In this document: in pieces, positions 47,749 through 57,262 of the stretch
Layout: every line of letters begins with the position of its first letter
How positions within the stretch are numbered: position 1 is the first letter of the stretch
DNA from: Mariniplasma anaerobium
GTDB lineage: Bacteria; Bacillota_I; Bacilli_A; Acholeplasmatales; Acholeplasmataceae
DNA length: 64,000 nt
Reading direction: 5' to 3'
Assembly: GCF_016865445.1 (NCBI RefSeq)
Contig: NZ_AP024412.1
Coordinates: 744,001-808,000, forward strand
Position numbers and translations under genes: made by a program
Notes under the pieces: model-generated
What the model was told of the DNA's origin: nothing
The model's input: the letters and a program-made list of their open reading frames with translations, nothing else
The model's database searches: none

Positions 47749-48917
47749 ACTTTTAATGTGACACATTTAAGATACAATGATTCATCGGATCCTAATAAAG
47801 CTGGATGGTCCTTTGATTGAATTCTAAAATCAATCATTTGAGTAATTCTTTTTGCATCATGTGATGCATCAGCAAGCATTTCAATAAACAATGTTTGATC
47901 CATATAATGTGAACATGAACATGAAACTAAATATCCCTCAGGTTCAATAATTTTTAAAGCTTGTAAATTGATATCTTTATATCCTTTATAGGCTTTTTTA
48001 ATATCATTGCGTTTTTTTGCAAAAGCAGGTGGATCAAGAATAACGACATCAAATGTTTTGTTTTCTTCATGATAAGCTCTTAATTGGTCAAATACATTTG
48101 CTTTATAGGCTTTAACTTGTGATAAATTATTTAATTTAGCGTTTTTTTCTATTTGACTTACAGCATGTTCAGAGATATCAAGACAAGTAACTTCCTTTGC
48201 ATGGTGATATGCAGCATGTAAACCAAATCCACCGATATGAGAAAAACAATCTAGGACGGTTTTACCAGAAACATATGGTTTTAAAGCATTGTGATTTTCT
48301 TGTTGATCTAAAAATGTACCAGTTTTTTGCCCATTAATGATATCAATTTCCATTAACAATTCATTTTCTTTAATGATAATTTGTTCTGGAACTTCACCGT
48401 ATACAACACCTTTAAATAGTTCAAGACCTTCTTTTTTTCTAACAGATACATCACTACGTTCAAATATCCCTTTTGGATTAAATAATTCAACTAAAATATT
48501 AATAAACATATCTTTTCTTAAATCTATACCTAGTGATAAGATTTGAATGGATAAATATGCATCATATTTATCTACAATGAATCCAGGTATACCATCGGAT
48601 TCACCAAATAAAACACGATAACTATTTTTAAATCCTAAATCTAATCTAGATTGATTTGAAAGTTTTATTTTTTGTTTAAAAAATTCTTCATCAATAACTT
48701 CATCAATATCACGTGATAATATACGAACAAATATTTTAGAAGTAGTATTTAAAAAGCCTTTACCTATAAACTCGTTATTATAAGCATAAACATAAGCGAT
48801 TTCGCCACTTTTGATAATACCTTCTATATGGTCAATTTCATTACCATATACCCAAGGATGACCTTGCCTAATTCTTATATCTTCTTTTGGTTGTAAAAAT
48901 ATTTTACAAAAATCCAT
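47742..48917 (-). CDS. RlmI-like class I SAM-dependent rRNA methyltransferase with PUA domain
   Basis: 391 residues. N-terminal PUA domain (IRQGHPWVYGNEIDHIEG), central RlmI-type insert, then the Rossmann fold: LDCFSHIGGFGLHAAYHHAKEVTCLDIS (SAM motif I), VVILDPPAFAKKR (motif IV) and SCSCSHYM. It would make m5C in 23S rRNA (RlmI-like); the exact position is unknown. It shares one base (TAATG) with the upstream RRNPP-like regulator, so is translationally coupled. Confidence 0.9.
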   Translation of the reverse strand: MDFCKIFLQPKEDIRIRQGHPWVYGNEIDHIEGIIKSGEIAYVYAYNNEFIGKGFLNTTSKIFVRILSRDIDEVIDEEFFKQKIKLSNQSRLDLGFKNSYRVLFGESDGIPGFIVDKYDAYLSIQILSLGIDLRKDMFINILVELFNPKGIFERSDVSVRKKEGLELFKGVVYGEVPEQIIIKENELLMEIDIINGQKTGTFLDQQENHNALKPYVSGKTVLDCFSHIGGFGLHAAYHHAKEVTCLDISEHAVSQIEKNAKLNNLSQVKAYKANVFDQLRAYHEENKTFDVVILDPPAFAKKRNDIKKAYKGYKDINLQALKIIEPEGYLVSCSCSHYMDQTLFIEMLADASHDAKRITQMIDFRIQSKDHPALLGSDESLYLKCVTLKVK

Positions 48918-49849
48918 TATTTTTTTCCTTCAATTCTTCTTTTGGCATATAAATCTAAAATATAGTTTTGGAAATCAATATTATAATCATCATTTATTAA
49001 ATTAATAAATTTCTTAGTTTTAGTTTCGTTGCCTTCAAACTCGAGTATATTAAAACATTTAGTTAAAGATTCTTCAAACTTTTTTTGATCTCCTAATTTA
49101 TAATAGGCTAAGGATTTATAGTAATAAAGATAATCCATGATATAAAAAGAAATTAGAGATTTATTTCTGTTTATCGCTAAATTACAAAATTTAATAACTT
49201 GATCATAAGATTCTAGAATACCTGAATTTTTTGCAAGTCGTGCAAGAATTAAGGTTAAAACTTTTTCATTCCCACCACTAACGATGACTCTGGAATCATT
49301 TAAATATTCAGTTATTTTTTCAATGATTTTAGTTTGATCTTCGGTAGGAAGTACATCAATTAAGAATGTAAGAATTAGTAGCTCCATTGTGTTTAAGACA
49401 CCTTGCTCTAAAACAAAAGGATAATTAACTAGTTCTTTACTCATTTGTCTCATTTGTTCTACAGAAATTTTTCGACTGTAATAGTTATTAAGCATGATAC
49501 TATGTTTATAAAGTAAAACGTTAGTTGGTTCAATAATGTGATCAATGGATATTGTTTTAGCTAATTCTGAAAATTTTTTATGATCATAATTTACAGCTAA
49601 ATTGTAAAGATTATTCATTTTACTTGTTTCTTCAATTTTAGCGACTTCAAATTCTCTTAAAATAGTATCAGTTTTCATACCTAATCTTGTCGTAAGCTGA
49701 GAGATAACACTAAAAGGAATATCGGATTCACCTTTCAGGTATCTTCGATATTGCCTAATTGAAACAATTTCATGTAAAAATGTTTCTTGAGAAATATGGC
49801 GAGCAATTCTTAATCGCTCAATGTAGATGCAAAGTGTGTTAGATTTCAT
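48917..49849 (-). CDS. RRNPP-like regulator (HTH plus TPR-type helical domain)
   Basis: 310 residues from ATG 49849, with SD AAGGTGA; the upstream in-frame GTG lies inside the SD. Residues about 10-70 form an XRE-type HTH (IERLRIARHISQETFLHEIVSIRQYRRYLKGESDIPFSVISQLTTRLG), the pattern seen in Rgg/PlcR-type proteins. The remaining ~240 residues are helical hairpins with TPR spacing (e.g. MDYLYYYKSLAYYKLGDQKKFEESLTKCFNIL). RRNPP proteins sense re-imported signal peptides. A small secreted peptide gene lies divergently 91 bases away, matching that arrangement. Ligand binding is inferred. Confidence 0.75.
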   Translation of the reverse strand: MKSNTLCIYIERLRIARHISQETFLHEIVSIRQYRRYLKGESDIPFSVISQLTTRLGMKTDTILREFEVAKIEETSKMNNLYNLAVNYDHKKFSELAKTISIDHIIEPTNVLLYKHSIMLNNYYSRKISVEQMRQMSKELVNYPFVLEQGVLNTMELLILTFLIDVLPTEDQTKIIEKITEYLNDSRVIVSGGNEKVLTLILARLAKNSGILESYDQVIKFCNLAINRNKSLISFYIMDYLYYYKSLAYYKLGDQKKFEESLTKCFNILEFEGNETKTKKFINLINDDYNIDFQNYILDLYAKRRIEGKK

Positions 49850-49876
49850 AAAAAAAGTCACCTTTTTTCCAAATCG

Positions 49877-49918
49877 GACATATACGCCCTGTTCAATGTG
49901 TCATTTTTAGCATAAAAT
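49877..49918. promoter_or_regulatory. Candidate operator and promoter between regulator and peptide genes
   Basis: An imperfect inverted repeat GACATAT (49877-49883) N12 ATGTGTC (49896-49902), 6 of 7 paired, lies in the 91-base divergent gap. A -10-like TAAAAT (49913-49918) for the peptide gene follows. Binding by the regulator is inference. Confidence 0.45.
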
Positions 49919-49940
49919 AAAAGAAAACGGAGGTTTCACT

Positions 49941-50174
49941 ATGAAAAAATTAGTAAAAGTTACATTAATTATTGTTGTTTTGGTTATGGGTTTAGCATTT
50001 GGTCTTTCTATGAGTAATAATTCACAAAAAGATATTTCACTTGATTTTGAAAATTCTGGACAACCTGAATGGTACGAAGTTGTAGAACTTAGAGCAAGCA
50101 AAAGAAATTTTGATTCAGTTCAAGGATTTAAAAACTCTGGTTTACCAGAAACAATAGAAGTTCAAAGTCTTTAA
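49941..50174 (+). CDS. Small secreted peptide with internal 12-residue repeat (candidate signal-peptide precursor)
   Basis: 77 residues. Positively charged start (MKKLVK), hydrophobic core about 7-22, then a short polar secreted part. This part contains a tandem-type repeat: F36ENSGQPEWYEV47 and F63KNSGLPETIEV74, 8 of 12 identical, separated by 15 residues containing basic residues (RASKR). The second copy is three residues from the C-terminus. Signal sequence, repeat and position opposite an RRNPP-like regulator suit a pheromone precursor. It could instead be a small membrane-anchored protein. SD CGGAGG is strong, 8 bases before the start, so it is probably well translated. Confidence 0.65.
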   Translation: MKKLVKVTLIIVVLVMGLAFGLSMSNNSQKDISLDFENSGQPEWYEVVELRASKRNFDSVQGFKNSGLPETIEVQSL

Positions 50175-50280
50175 TATAATCTCTCTCTAGTATTATATCA
50201 TAATTTTAACTAAAAAATAGGCTTCATTGTGCTATATTTACAAACAATGTAATGCAAAAAGACGACAAGGAGCGTAAAAG

Positions 50281-50724
50281 ATGATATTTGGAGTTATCAT
50301 GATATCTATAACAATTATACTAACCTTCTATATCTTTTTTAGTGCTGCCAAATGTAGAATTCAGTTAATACACCATCAATACAGTGAAAGTGAAGATTTA
50401 CATAAGACCGTAACATTGTTTCTATCTAAAACAACTATTGTTCTAGCTTTGTCATGGTGGATTAGTTTAATTTTAAACTCATTTATGAAAACTCAATTAA
50501 CTTTATTTGAGCCTAATCCTTTTGTTAGAGAAACTTTATTTGTCATCATTGGGATTATATGTATCTTAGTTTTATTATTGTTTAGAAATACAATCTACAA
50601 GAAATATTTAGATGATAATATAGAAAAAGTTATATATATAGAATATTCATTGAGCTTTATTTCTGGAATTCTTTATGCAATTATGTTTACTTATACCATT
50701 GAAACTATTTTATACATACTTTAA
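50281..50724 (+). CDS. Small multi-pass membrane protein
   Basis: 147 residues with four predicted membrane segments (about 2-22, 46-66, 79-98, 121-146) and short charged loops. It is unrecognised. SD AAGGAG. It lies 106 bases after the secreted-peptide gene and 16 bases before another small membrane protein, so the pair is likely co-transcribed. Relation to the peptide (export, processing or reception) is speculation. Confidence 0.65.
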   Translation: MIFGVIMISITIILTFYIFFSAAKCRIQLIHHQYSESEDLHKTVTLFLSKTTIVLALSWWISLILNSFMKTQLTLFEPNPFVRETLFVIIGIICILVLLLFRNTIYKKYLDDNIEKVIYIEYSLSFISGILYAIMFTYTIETILYIL

Positions 50725-50740
50725 TTACACAGAGGTGCTT

Positions 50741-51160
50741 ATGAAAAACATAGAAATTATAAAAGATATAAATATATTTATAGCAAATATAGGCATGGAT
50801 ATAAAAAATTGGATTCAAGTCTTATTTGAAAATCATTTATTAAAAGTTGAATACATAAAGTTGCTAGAAATGGGAGCTTTTATTGGATGTCTATTATTTA
50901 TCAGTCTTATTTTTATTATTGAGTCTAATAAAATTAAGAGAACTGAGTTTCTCGGGAAAAACACTTCATCTTATTTAGAAATTGGACTTATACTAGGAAC
51001 TTTAACTACATTGATTTTAATGTTTATTAATTCGAGTACTTTTAATGTATCAATCATATTTATTATATATTTATTCTTTGCATACACAATAAACAAAATT
51101 AGGATTCACTTTTTTGAAAAAACTGGACCAAAAACCAAATACCAAAAACAAATTATATAA
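50741..51160 (+). CDS. Small multi-pass membrane protein
   Basis: 139 residues from ATG 50741, SD AGAGGTG. Three membrane segments (about 42-62, 84-102 and 105-123) follow an amphipathic N-terminal part; the C-terminus is basic. It is unrecognised. It directly follows the four-segment membrane protein, and a terminator closes the group. Confidence 0.62.
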   Translation: MKNIEIIKDINIFIANIGMDIKNWIQVLFENHLLKVEYIKLLEMGAFIGCLLFISLIFIIESNKIKRTEFLGKNTSSYLEIGLILGTLTTLILMFINSSTFNVSIIFIIYLFFAYTINKIRIHFFEKTGPKTKYQKQII

Positions 51161-51168
51161 AATATACT

Positions 51169-51196
51169 AAAGATGGAATTGTTATTTCATCTTTTT
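51169..51196 (+). terminator. Terminator after the small membrane protein pair
   Basis: AAAGATGGAAT (51169-51179) pairs with ATTTCATCTTT (51184-51194) through one G-U; T-tract after. Confidence 0.75.
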
Positions 51197-51205
51197 GCTT
51201 ATTCA

Positions 51206-51234
51206 TTGAGATTTTGTCTGTTTAGTTGTATCAT
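51206..51234 (+). promoter_or_regulatory. Promoter of the nitroreductase gene
   Basis: TTGAGA (51206-51211), 17 bp, TATCAT (51229-51234); SD AAGGAG follows at 51241. Confidence 0.6.
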
Positions 51235-51254
51235 GAAATCAAGGAGATGATATC

Positions 51255-51797
51255 ATGACACTAACAAATCTTATTAAAACGAGAGTCAGTCAAAAAACTT
51301 ATTTAGATCAAGAAGTTCAAAGATCATTAATAGAAGAATTATTAGATACAAGTCTTTATGTGCCAAATCATAAAATGAGAGAACCGTGGAGATTTATTAT
51401 CATTGATGGTAAACAAAAAGAAGTATTAAAAACAAGATATTTAGAGCAACTACCTAAAGATCATGTAGAAGATATTGAGAAGCAAATAGATAAAATATTT
51501 AAAGCTCCAACAATAATTGCATTTTTAATGCCTTTATCTCTAGATTATGATGATGAGATTGAAGACTTACAAGCCAATGCAATGCTTATTCAAAACTTTT
51601 TATTGCTTGCAAATGAAAAAGGATTATCAACGCACTTAAAAACACCACTTTTTATTAAAACAGATTTATTTAAATCTATATTAGGTGTTAATCCAAGAGA
51701 AATTGTTTCTGCACTTGTAATGGTAGGATATGCAGATAAAAATAGTGCAGCTAAGAGAAGAACACCAGCTGCAGAATTATTAAGTTATTATAAATAA
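51255..51797 (+). CDS. Nitroreductase family protein
   Basis: 180 residues, FMN-dependent fold. IKTRVSQKTYLDQEV at the N-terminus (phosphate-binding Arg), PNHKMREPWRFIII (the P-N-H...PW-F block), and a C-terminal ALVMVGYADKNSAAKRRTPAAELLSYY. It reduces nitro, quinone or flavin-type substrates with NAD(P)H; natural substrate unknown. Own promoter and terminator. Confidence 0.9.
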   Translation: MTLTNLIKTRVSQKTYLDQEVQRSLIEELLDTSLYVPNHKMREPWRFIIIDGKQKEVLKTRYLEQLPKDHVEDIEKQIDKIFKAPTIIAFLMPLSLDYDDEIEDLQANAMLIQNFLLLANEKGLSTHLKTPLFIKTDLFKSILGVNPREIVSALVMVGYADKNSAAKRRTPAAELLSYYK

Positions 51798-51820
51798 TTA
51801 AAAAAGAAATAATCTATAAA

Positions 51821-51854
51821 AAAACTGATGTCTTATTGAGCATCAGTTTTTTTT
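51821..51854. terminator. Terminator between nitroreductase and glpK
   Basis: AAAACTGATG (51821-51830), 10-nt loop, CATCAGTTTT (51841-51850), T-run; usable from both sides. Confidence 0.82.
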
Positions 51855-51857
51855 ATT

Positions 51858-53711
<1,854 letters not shown>

Positions 53712-53712
<1 letters not shown>

Positions 53713-54974
53713 TATGACATCTCCTTTACATGAATATATAAATCATCTTTAGATATAAAATCTGAAGGTGAAAGTTTTATTTTTTGCATCTCAGCAGGAA
53801 CAATATATTTTGCTTTTACTTCTTTAATAATTTTTCCGTTTTGTTCAACTACAAAAGTAGCCTTTTCAATTTTTTTAGAAGTTCTAAAAGATAGATCAAC
53901 GTCTTGACTTAAGTTATTAAAATCAATACTTTGAGGAACTATGTATCTTATAAGTTGATCAAAATCAACTACTTTCTTACATGCTTTATCTTTTTTAGCA
54001 TCAAGGATATACTTTTTAGCAGAACGTCCTGCTTTTTGACTTTCAATGGTTACATCATCAACTAAATCATGTACATGAAGAGCATTACCACATACAAAGA
54101 GTCCTTCAATGGATGTCTCTAATGCTTGATTGACATAAGCACTTTTTGTTAAAGGATCAATATCAATAGCAATTGATTCAAATAACTTAACATCAGGGAT
54201 TAGACCGACTGAGAGAAGTAGCGTATCTACTTTAAATGTTTTTTGTGTTCCTTCTATAAAATTGTAGTCTTTATCAACTTCTTGGATAGTAATAGCTTCA
54301 AGACTTTCTTTTCCAACGACATCAGTCACAGTATGAGAAAGATATAGAGGAATATCAAAGTCATTTAAGCACTGTACAACATTACGTGTTAATCCATTTG
54401 AAAAAGGCATTAATTCAGCAACTCCTAAAACATGAGCACCTTCTAAGGTCATACGTCTTGCCATTATCAATCCAATATCTCCGCTGCCTAGAATAAAAAT
54501 TTCTTTTCCAACTAAGTAACCATCCATATTTAAATAGCGCTGAGCTGAACCTGCTGTCATGATTCCCTTAGGTCTATCTCCTGGAATTGATATTTGACCA
54601 CGAGATCTTTCATAACAACCACTTGTTAGAATAATTGTTTTTGATTTAATTTCAAACTCACCATGTTCTATGTTAGATACAGTTAAAGTGAATATGTCCT
54701 CTTTTTTGATATCAACAACTGTTGTATCTAAAATATATTCGATGTTCTTTTTGATGACACTGTCGATAAGTTTTTGAGCATATTCAGGACCTGTTAATTC
54801 TTCTTTGAACACATGAAGTCCAAAACCATTGTGAATACATTGATTGAGAATGCCACCAAATATTTGATCTCTCTCGATAATTAAAAGTTTTATATTTGGA
54901 TCATAAGCTTCTAAAGCAGCAGATAGACCAGCAGCTCCACCACCAACAATTGTTATATCATAGATATCTTTCAT
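53712..54974 (-). CDS. FAD/NAD(P)-dependent oxidoreductase, GlpB-position subunit
   Basis: 420 residues. DITIVGGGAAGLSAALEAY (FAD), GCYERSRGQISIPGDRPKGIMTAG, EIFILGSGDIGLIMARRMTLEGAHVLGV (NAD), and VCGNALHVHDLVDDVTIESQKAGRSAKKYI. It is the class paired with GlpA-type dehydrogenases and DUF1667, likely moving electrons from glycerol-3-phosphate oxidation to NAD(P). It overlaps the upstream gene by 4 bases and shares one base with DUF1667, so the three are stoichiometrically coupled. Confidence 0.88.
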
Positions 54975-56410
54975 GATGACACCTTCGTTTCTTTATATAA
55001 GATTGGCGTATTTTTTTGGTCATAATCTACTTGAGTTAAATCTTTATTGGTTTCTCTAGCAATAATTTTAACAATTAATGACTCACAATATCCACCTTGA
55101 CAAATACCACTACCTGCACGTGCTCTTTTCTTAATGCCCTTTATGGTATCACTACCAAGCGGTCCATGGATTGCATCTATAATTTCTTGTTCAGTAATAT
55201 GTTCACATTTACAAATAATTCTTCCATACAATGGATTTTCTTTTTGTTTTTTAATTTTTTCTTCTTTTGTTAGATGATTAAAAACTATCTTTTTCGCTAT
55301 AGTAGGTGTAAATGAATCTTTAATAGGTAATTTTATTTTAATAATTTCATCGACTAGATATTTAGCAATTGCAGGAGCTGCAGTGATCCCCGGAGAATCA
55401 ATACCTGCAACATGATAAAAGCCTTTGTGAGAAGTAGATTCTTTAATATAAAAATCTTTATAAGTAGAAGTTGCTCTAACTCCAGCAAAGGATCTAATAA
55501 TCAATTCAAAAGGAATGTTTTTAGCAAGAGCTGTGACATGTTGCTTGATATAGGTTAATCCAGTTTTTGATGTTGATATTGAACCCTTGTCATCAACTAA
55601 TTCACTTGTTGGCCCTAAAAGTATATTGCCATGTACTTGAGGTGTGACTAATACACCTTTCCCTTTTTTAGAAGGTAAAGGATATAGGACATGGTTGATA
55701 AACCCTCTAACACTTTTATCTAAAACAAAGTATTCACCTTTTCTTGGTGTGATTTTAAAAGGTGCATCGTCTTCAATCATATCTTTGATATCATCAGAAT
55801 AAACACCAGCAGCATTAATGATAGCTTTAGATTCATAGATTTGATCGTTTTGATCTTTAAGAATATATATGTCATTTTTATGATCTATAGATATAATTTC
55901 ACTATTTCGAATAAGTTCAACGCCATTGTTAATCGCATTTTCTAATGCAAAAAATGCAACTTCCCAAGGAAAACAAACTTTTGTTGTAGGCAAAGATAAG
56001 ACTTTAGTGATATCATCGCTTAAATTAGGTTCACTTAGCTGTGCTTGACTTAGATTAAGAAATTCCATGTCATTAACTTTATTTAATTTTGCATTTTCAT
56101 ATAAATCATTTAATATATCTTCTTCATCCTTATCATGTGCGCACACGTATGCGCCTGTTTTTAATAAAGAAATGTGAAGATCTTTTTCTAAATCATCATA
56201 AAGTTTGTTGCCAAGAACTGATAATTTAGCTTTTAAAGTTCCATATTGTGGATCATGTCCTGAGTGGACAATTGCGCTATTAGCTCTAGTTTGAACATTA
56301 GCAACATCATTTTCTTTTTCAAGCACTAGAACATTTAAGTCATATTTGCTTAATTCTCTAGCAATTAATGAACCAATGATACCGGCACCTATTATTGTGT
56401 AATCATACAT
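54971..56410 (-). CDS. GlpA-type glycerol-3-phosphate dehydrogenase with BFD-like [2Fe-2S] domain
   Basis: 479 residues. IIGAGIIGSLIARELSKYDLNVLVLEKE (FAD) and the DAO fold with NSAIVHSGHDP, YHVAGIDSPGITAAPAIAKYL. The C-terminal BFD-like domain has CKCEHITEQEI and SGICQGGYCE, four cysteines for a [2Fe-2S] cluster. It oxidises glycerol-3-phosphate to DHAP. It is distinct from the H2O2-producing GlpO of many mollicutes. SD TAGGAGG lies after a candidate antitermination leader. Confidence 0.88.
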   Translation of the reverse strand: MYDYTIIGAGIIGSLIARELSKYDLNVLVLEKENDVANVQTRANSAIVHSGHDPQYGTLKAKLSVLGNKLYDDLEKDLHISLLKTGAYVCAHDKDEEDILNDLYENAKLNKVNDMEFLNLSQAQLSEPNLSDDITKVLSLPTTKVCFPWEVAFFALENAINNGVELIRNSEIISIDHKNDIYILKDQNDQIYESKAIINAAGVYSDDIKDMIEDDAPFKITPRKGEYFVLDKSVRGFINHVLYPLPSKKGKGVLVTPQVHGNILLGPTSELVDDKGSISTSKTGLTYIKQHVTALAKNIPFELIIRSFAGVRATSTYKDFYIKESTSHKGFYHVAGIDSPGITAAPAIAKYLVDEIIKIKLPIKDSFTPTIAKKIVFNHLTKEEKIKKQKENPLYGRIICKCEHITEQEIIDAIHGPLGSDTIKGIKKRARAGSGICQGGYCESLIVKIIARETNKDLTQVDYDQKNTPILYKETKVSS

Positions 56411-56432
56411 ATGTAAAGCCTCCTATTAAATC

Positions 56433-56504
56433 AAAAAAGAGCAAAAAAACGATTTAAAATCAATTTTTTACTCTCTCTTAGTCTCTTTTTTTATATTAAC
56501 TTGT
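56433..56504 (-). promoter_or_regulatory. GlpP-type leader between glpP and the glpA-type gene (motif plus terminator)
   Basis: On the minus strand the RNA starts ACAAGTTAA at 56504, then an A-run, GAGA and GAGAG (to 56471). Downstream a small hairpin GATT-TTA-AATC followed by T7, and an alternative pairing AGAG...CTCTTTTTT (ending at 56433), can form. The same motif order precedes glpP. This looks like an antitermination site controlled by GlpP. Confidence 0.6.
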
Positions 56505-57046
56505 TAAATCCATAAATCAGGATTCGAGGTTGTTACTGATATTGCACCTGATTTGATGCAATGATTGATTTCTGCTTTTGATCCAATTAAACCACCCATA
56601 AGAATTTGAGCAGAAGTTTCTTGAGTTACATATTCTATAACATTTGTGCAAGAAGATGGAAGTATTTCAATATACTGAGGTTCTATCTTTCTAGCAAGGG
56701 ATATAGATTGTCCCAAAGCAGTTGAATCTTTAATGAAAAATCTAAATATACCAATGACTTTTCTTTTCTTGCAAACTTCAATGACTTTAGGTTTGCTCGA
56801 AATGATACCATCAACATTAAGATTTTGTATAAGAAATATTGCACCATACTCATCACTACTCAACCCTTTAATAAGTTCAGAGTGTATAAGCACTTTTTTA
56901 TGACTATCTTTCATAACTTGAATAAGTTCTGGTAATTGAGCCAATTGAAAGTTCATCAATATACCATATTCATAATCTGAAGCTATGAATTTTTTAAGTG
57001 CCTGATGGTTACTAATTGCAGGTAGAATTTTTTGATTTATACTCAT
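56504..57046 (-). CDS. glpP: Glycerol-3-phosphate-responsive antiterminator GlpP
   Basis: 180 residues, the usual GlpP size. TIM-barrel-like protein: ILPAISNHQALKKFIASDYEYGILMNFQLAQL, KKVLIHSELIKGLSSDEYG, IQNLNVDGIISSKPKVIEVCKK, and QILMGGLIGSKAEINHCIKSGAISVTTSNPDLW. In Bacillus, GlpP with glycerol-3-phosphate prevents termination in the leaders of glp operons. Here it heads its own target operon. SD AAGGAGAGG. Confidence 0.93.
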   Translation of the reverse strand: MSINQKILPAISNHQALKKFIASDYEYGILMNFQLAQLPELIQVMKDSHKKVLIHSELIKGLSSDEYGAIFLIQNLNVDGIISSKPKVIEVCKKRKVIGIFRFFIKDSTALGQSISLARKIEPQYIEILPSSCTNVIEYVTQETSAQILMGGLIGSKAEINHCIKSGAISVTTSNPDLWI

Positions 57047-57060
57047 AAATGCCTCTCCTT

Positions 57061-57136
57061 AAAAAAATAACGCAAAGTCAAAAAAATAGATATCTATTTA
57101 TAACTTTGCTCTCATCTCTTTTTTCTCTTAACTTGT
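57061..57136 (-). promoter_or_regulatory. Leader of glpP: GlpP-type motif followed by intrinsic terminator
   Basis: The RNA (minus strand, from 57136) opens ACAAGTTAAGAG, A-run, GAGATGAGAG (to 57109). Directly after it a terminator forms: GCAAAGT (57109-57103) pairs with ACTTTGC (57078-57072), with an internal AAATAGATATCTATTT hairpin, ending in T7. The motif start coincides with the expected +1. Confidence 0.7.
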
Positions 57137-57142
57137 AATTTA

Positions 57143-57171
57143 ATTATAGACTTATTTATTAAAATAGTCAA
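57143..57171 (-). promoter_or_regulatory. Promoter of the glp operon
   Basis: TTGACT (57171-57166), 17 bp, TATAAT (57148-57143) on the minus strand. It is flanked by an inverted repeat TCTTAACTTG (57126-57135) / CAAGTTAAGA (57169-57178). Confidence 0.8.
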
Positions 57172-57197
57172 GTTAAGAAAATAAATAAAAAAATACT

Positions 57198-57233
57198 TTT
57201 TTGTTGACAAATCAACAAAAATGGTGATAATAT
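57198..57233 (+). promoter_or_regulatory. Promoter of the ABC exporter-MarR operon with palindromic operator
   Basis: TTTTTGTTGA (57198-57207) CAAA TCAACAAAAA (57212-57221), a perfect 10-bp inverted repeat with 4-bp spacer, embeds the -35 TTGACA (57204-57209). -10 is TAATAT (57228-57233). It is a likely site for the MarR protein encoded at the end of the operon. Confidence 0.75.
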
Positions 57234-57262
57234 AAAGTATGCACACATAGAAGAGGTGAATT

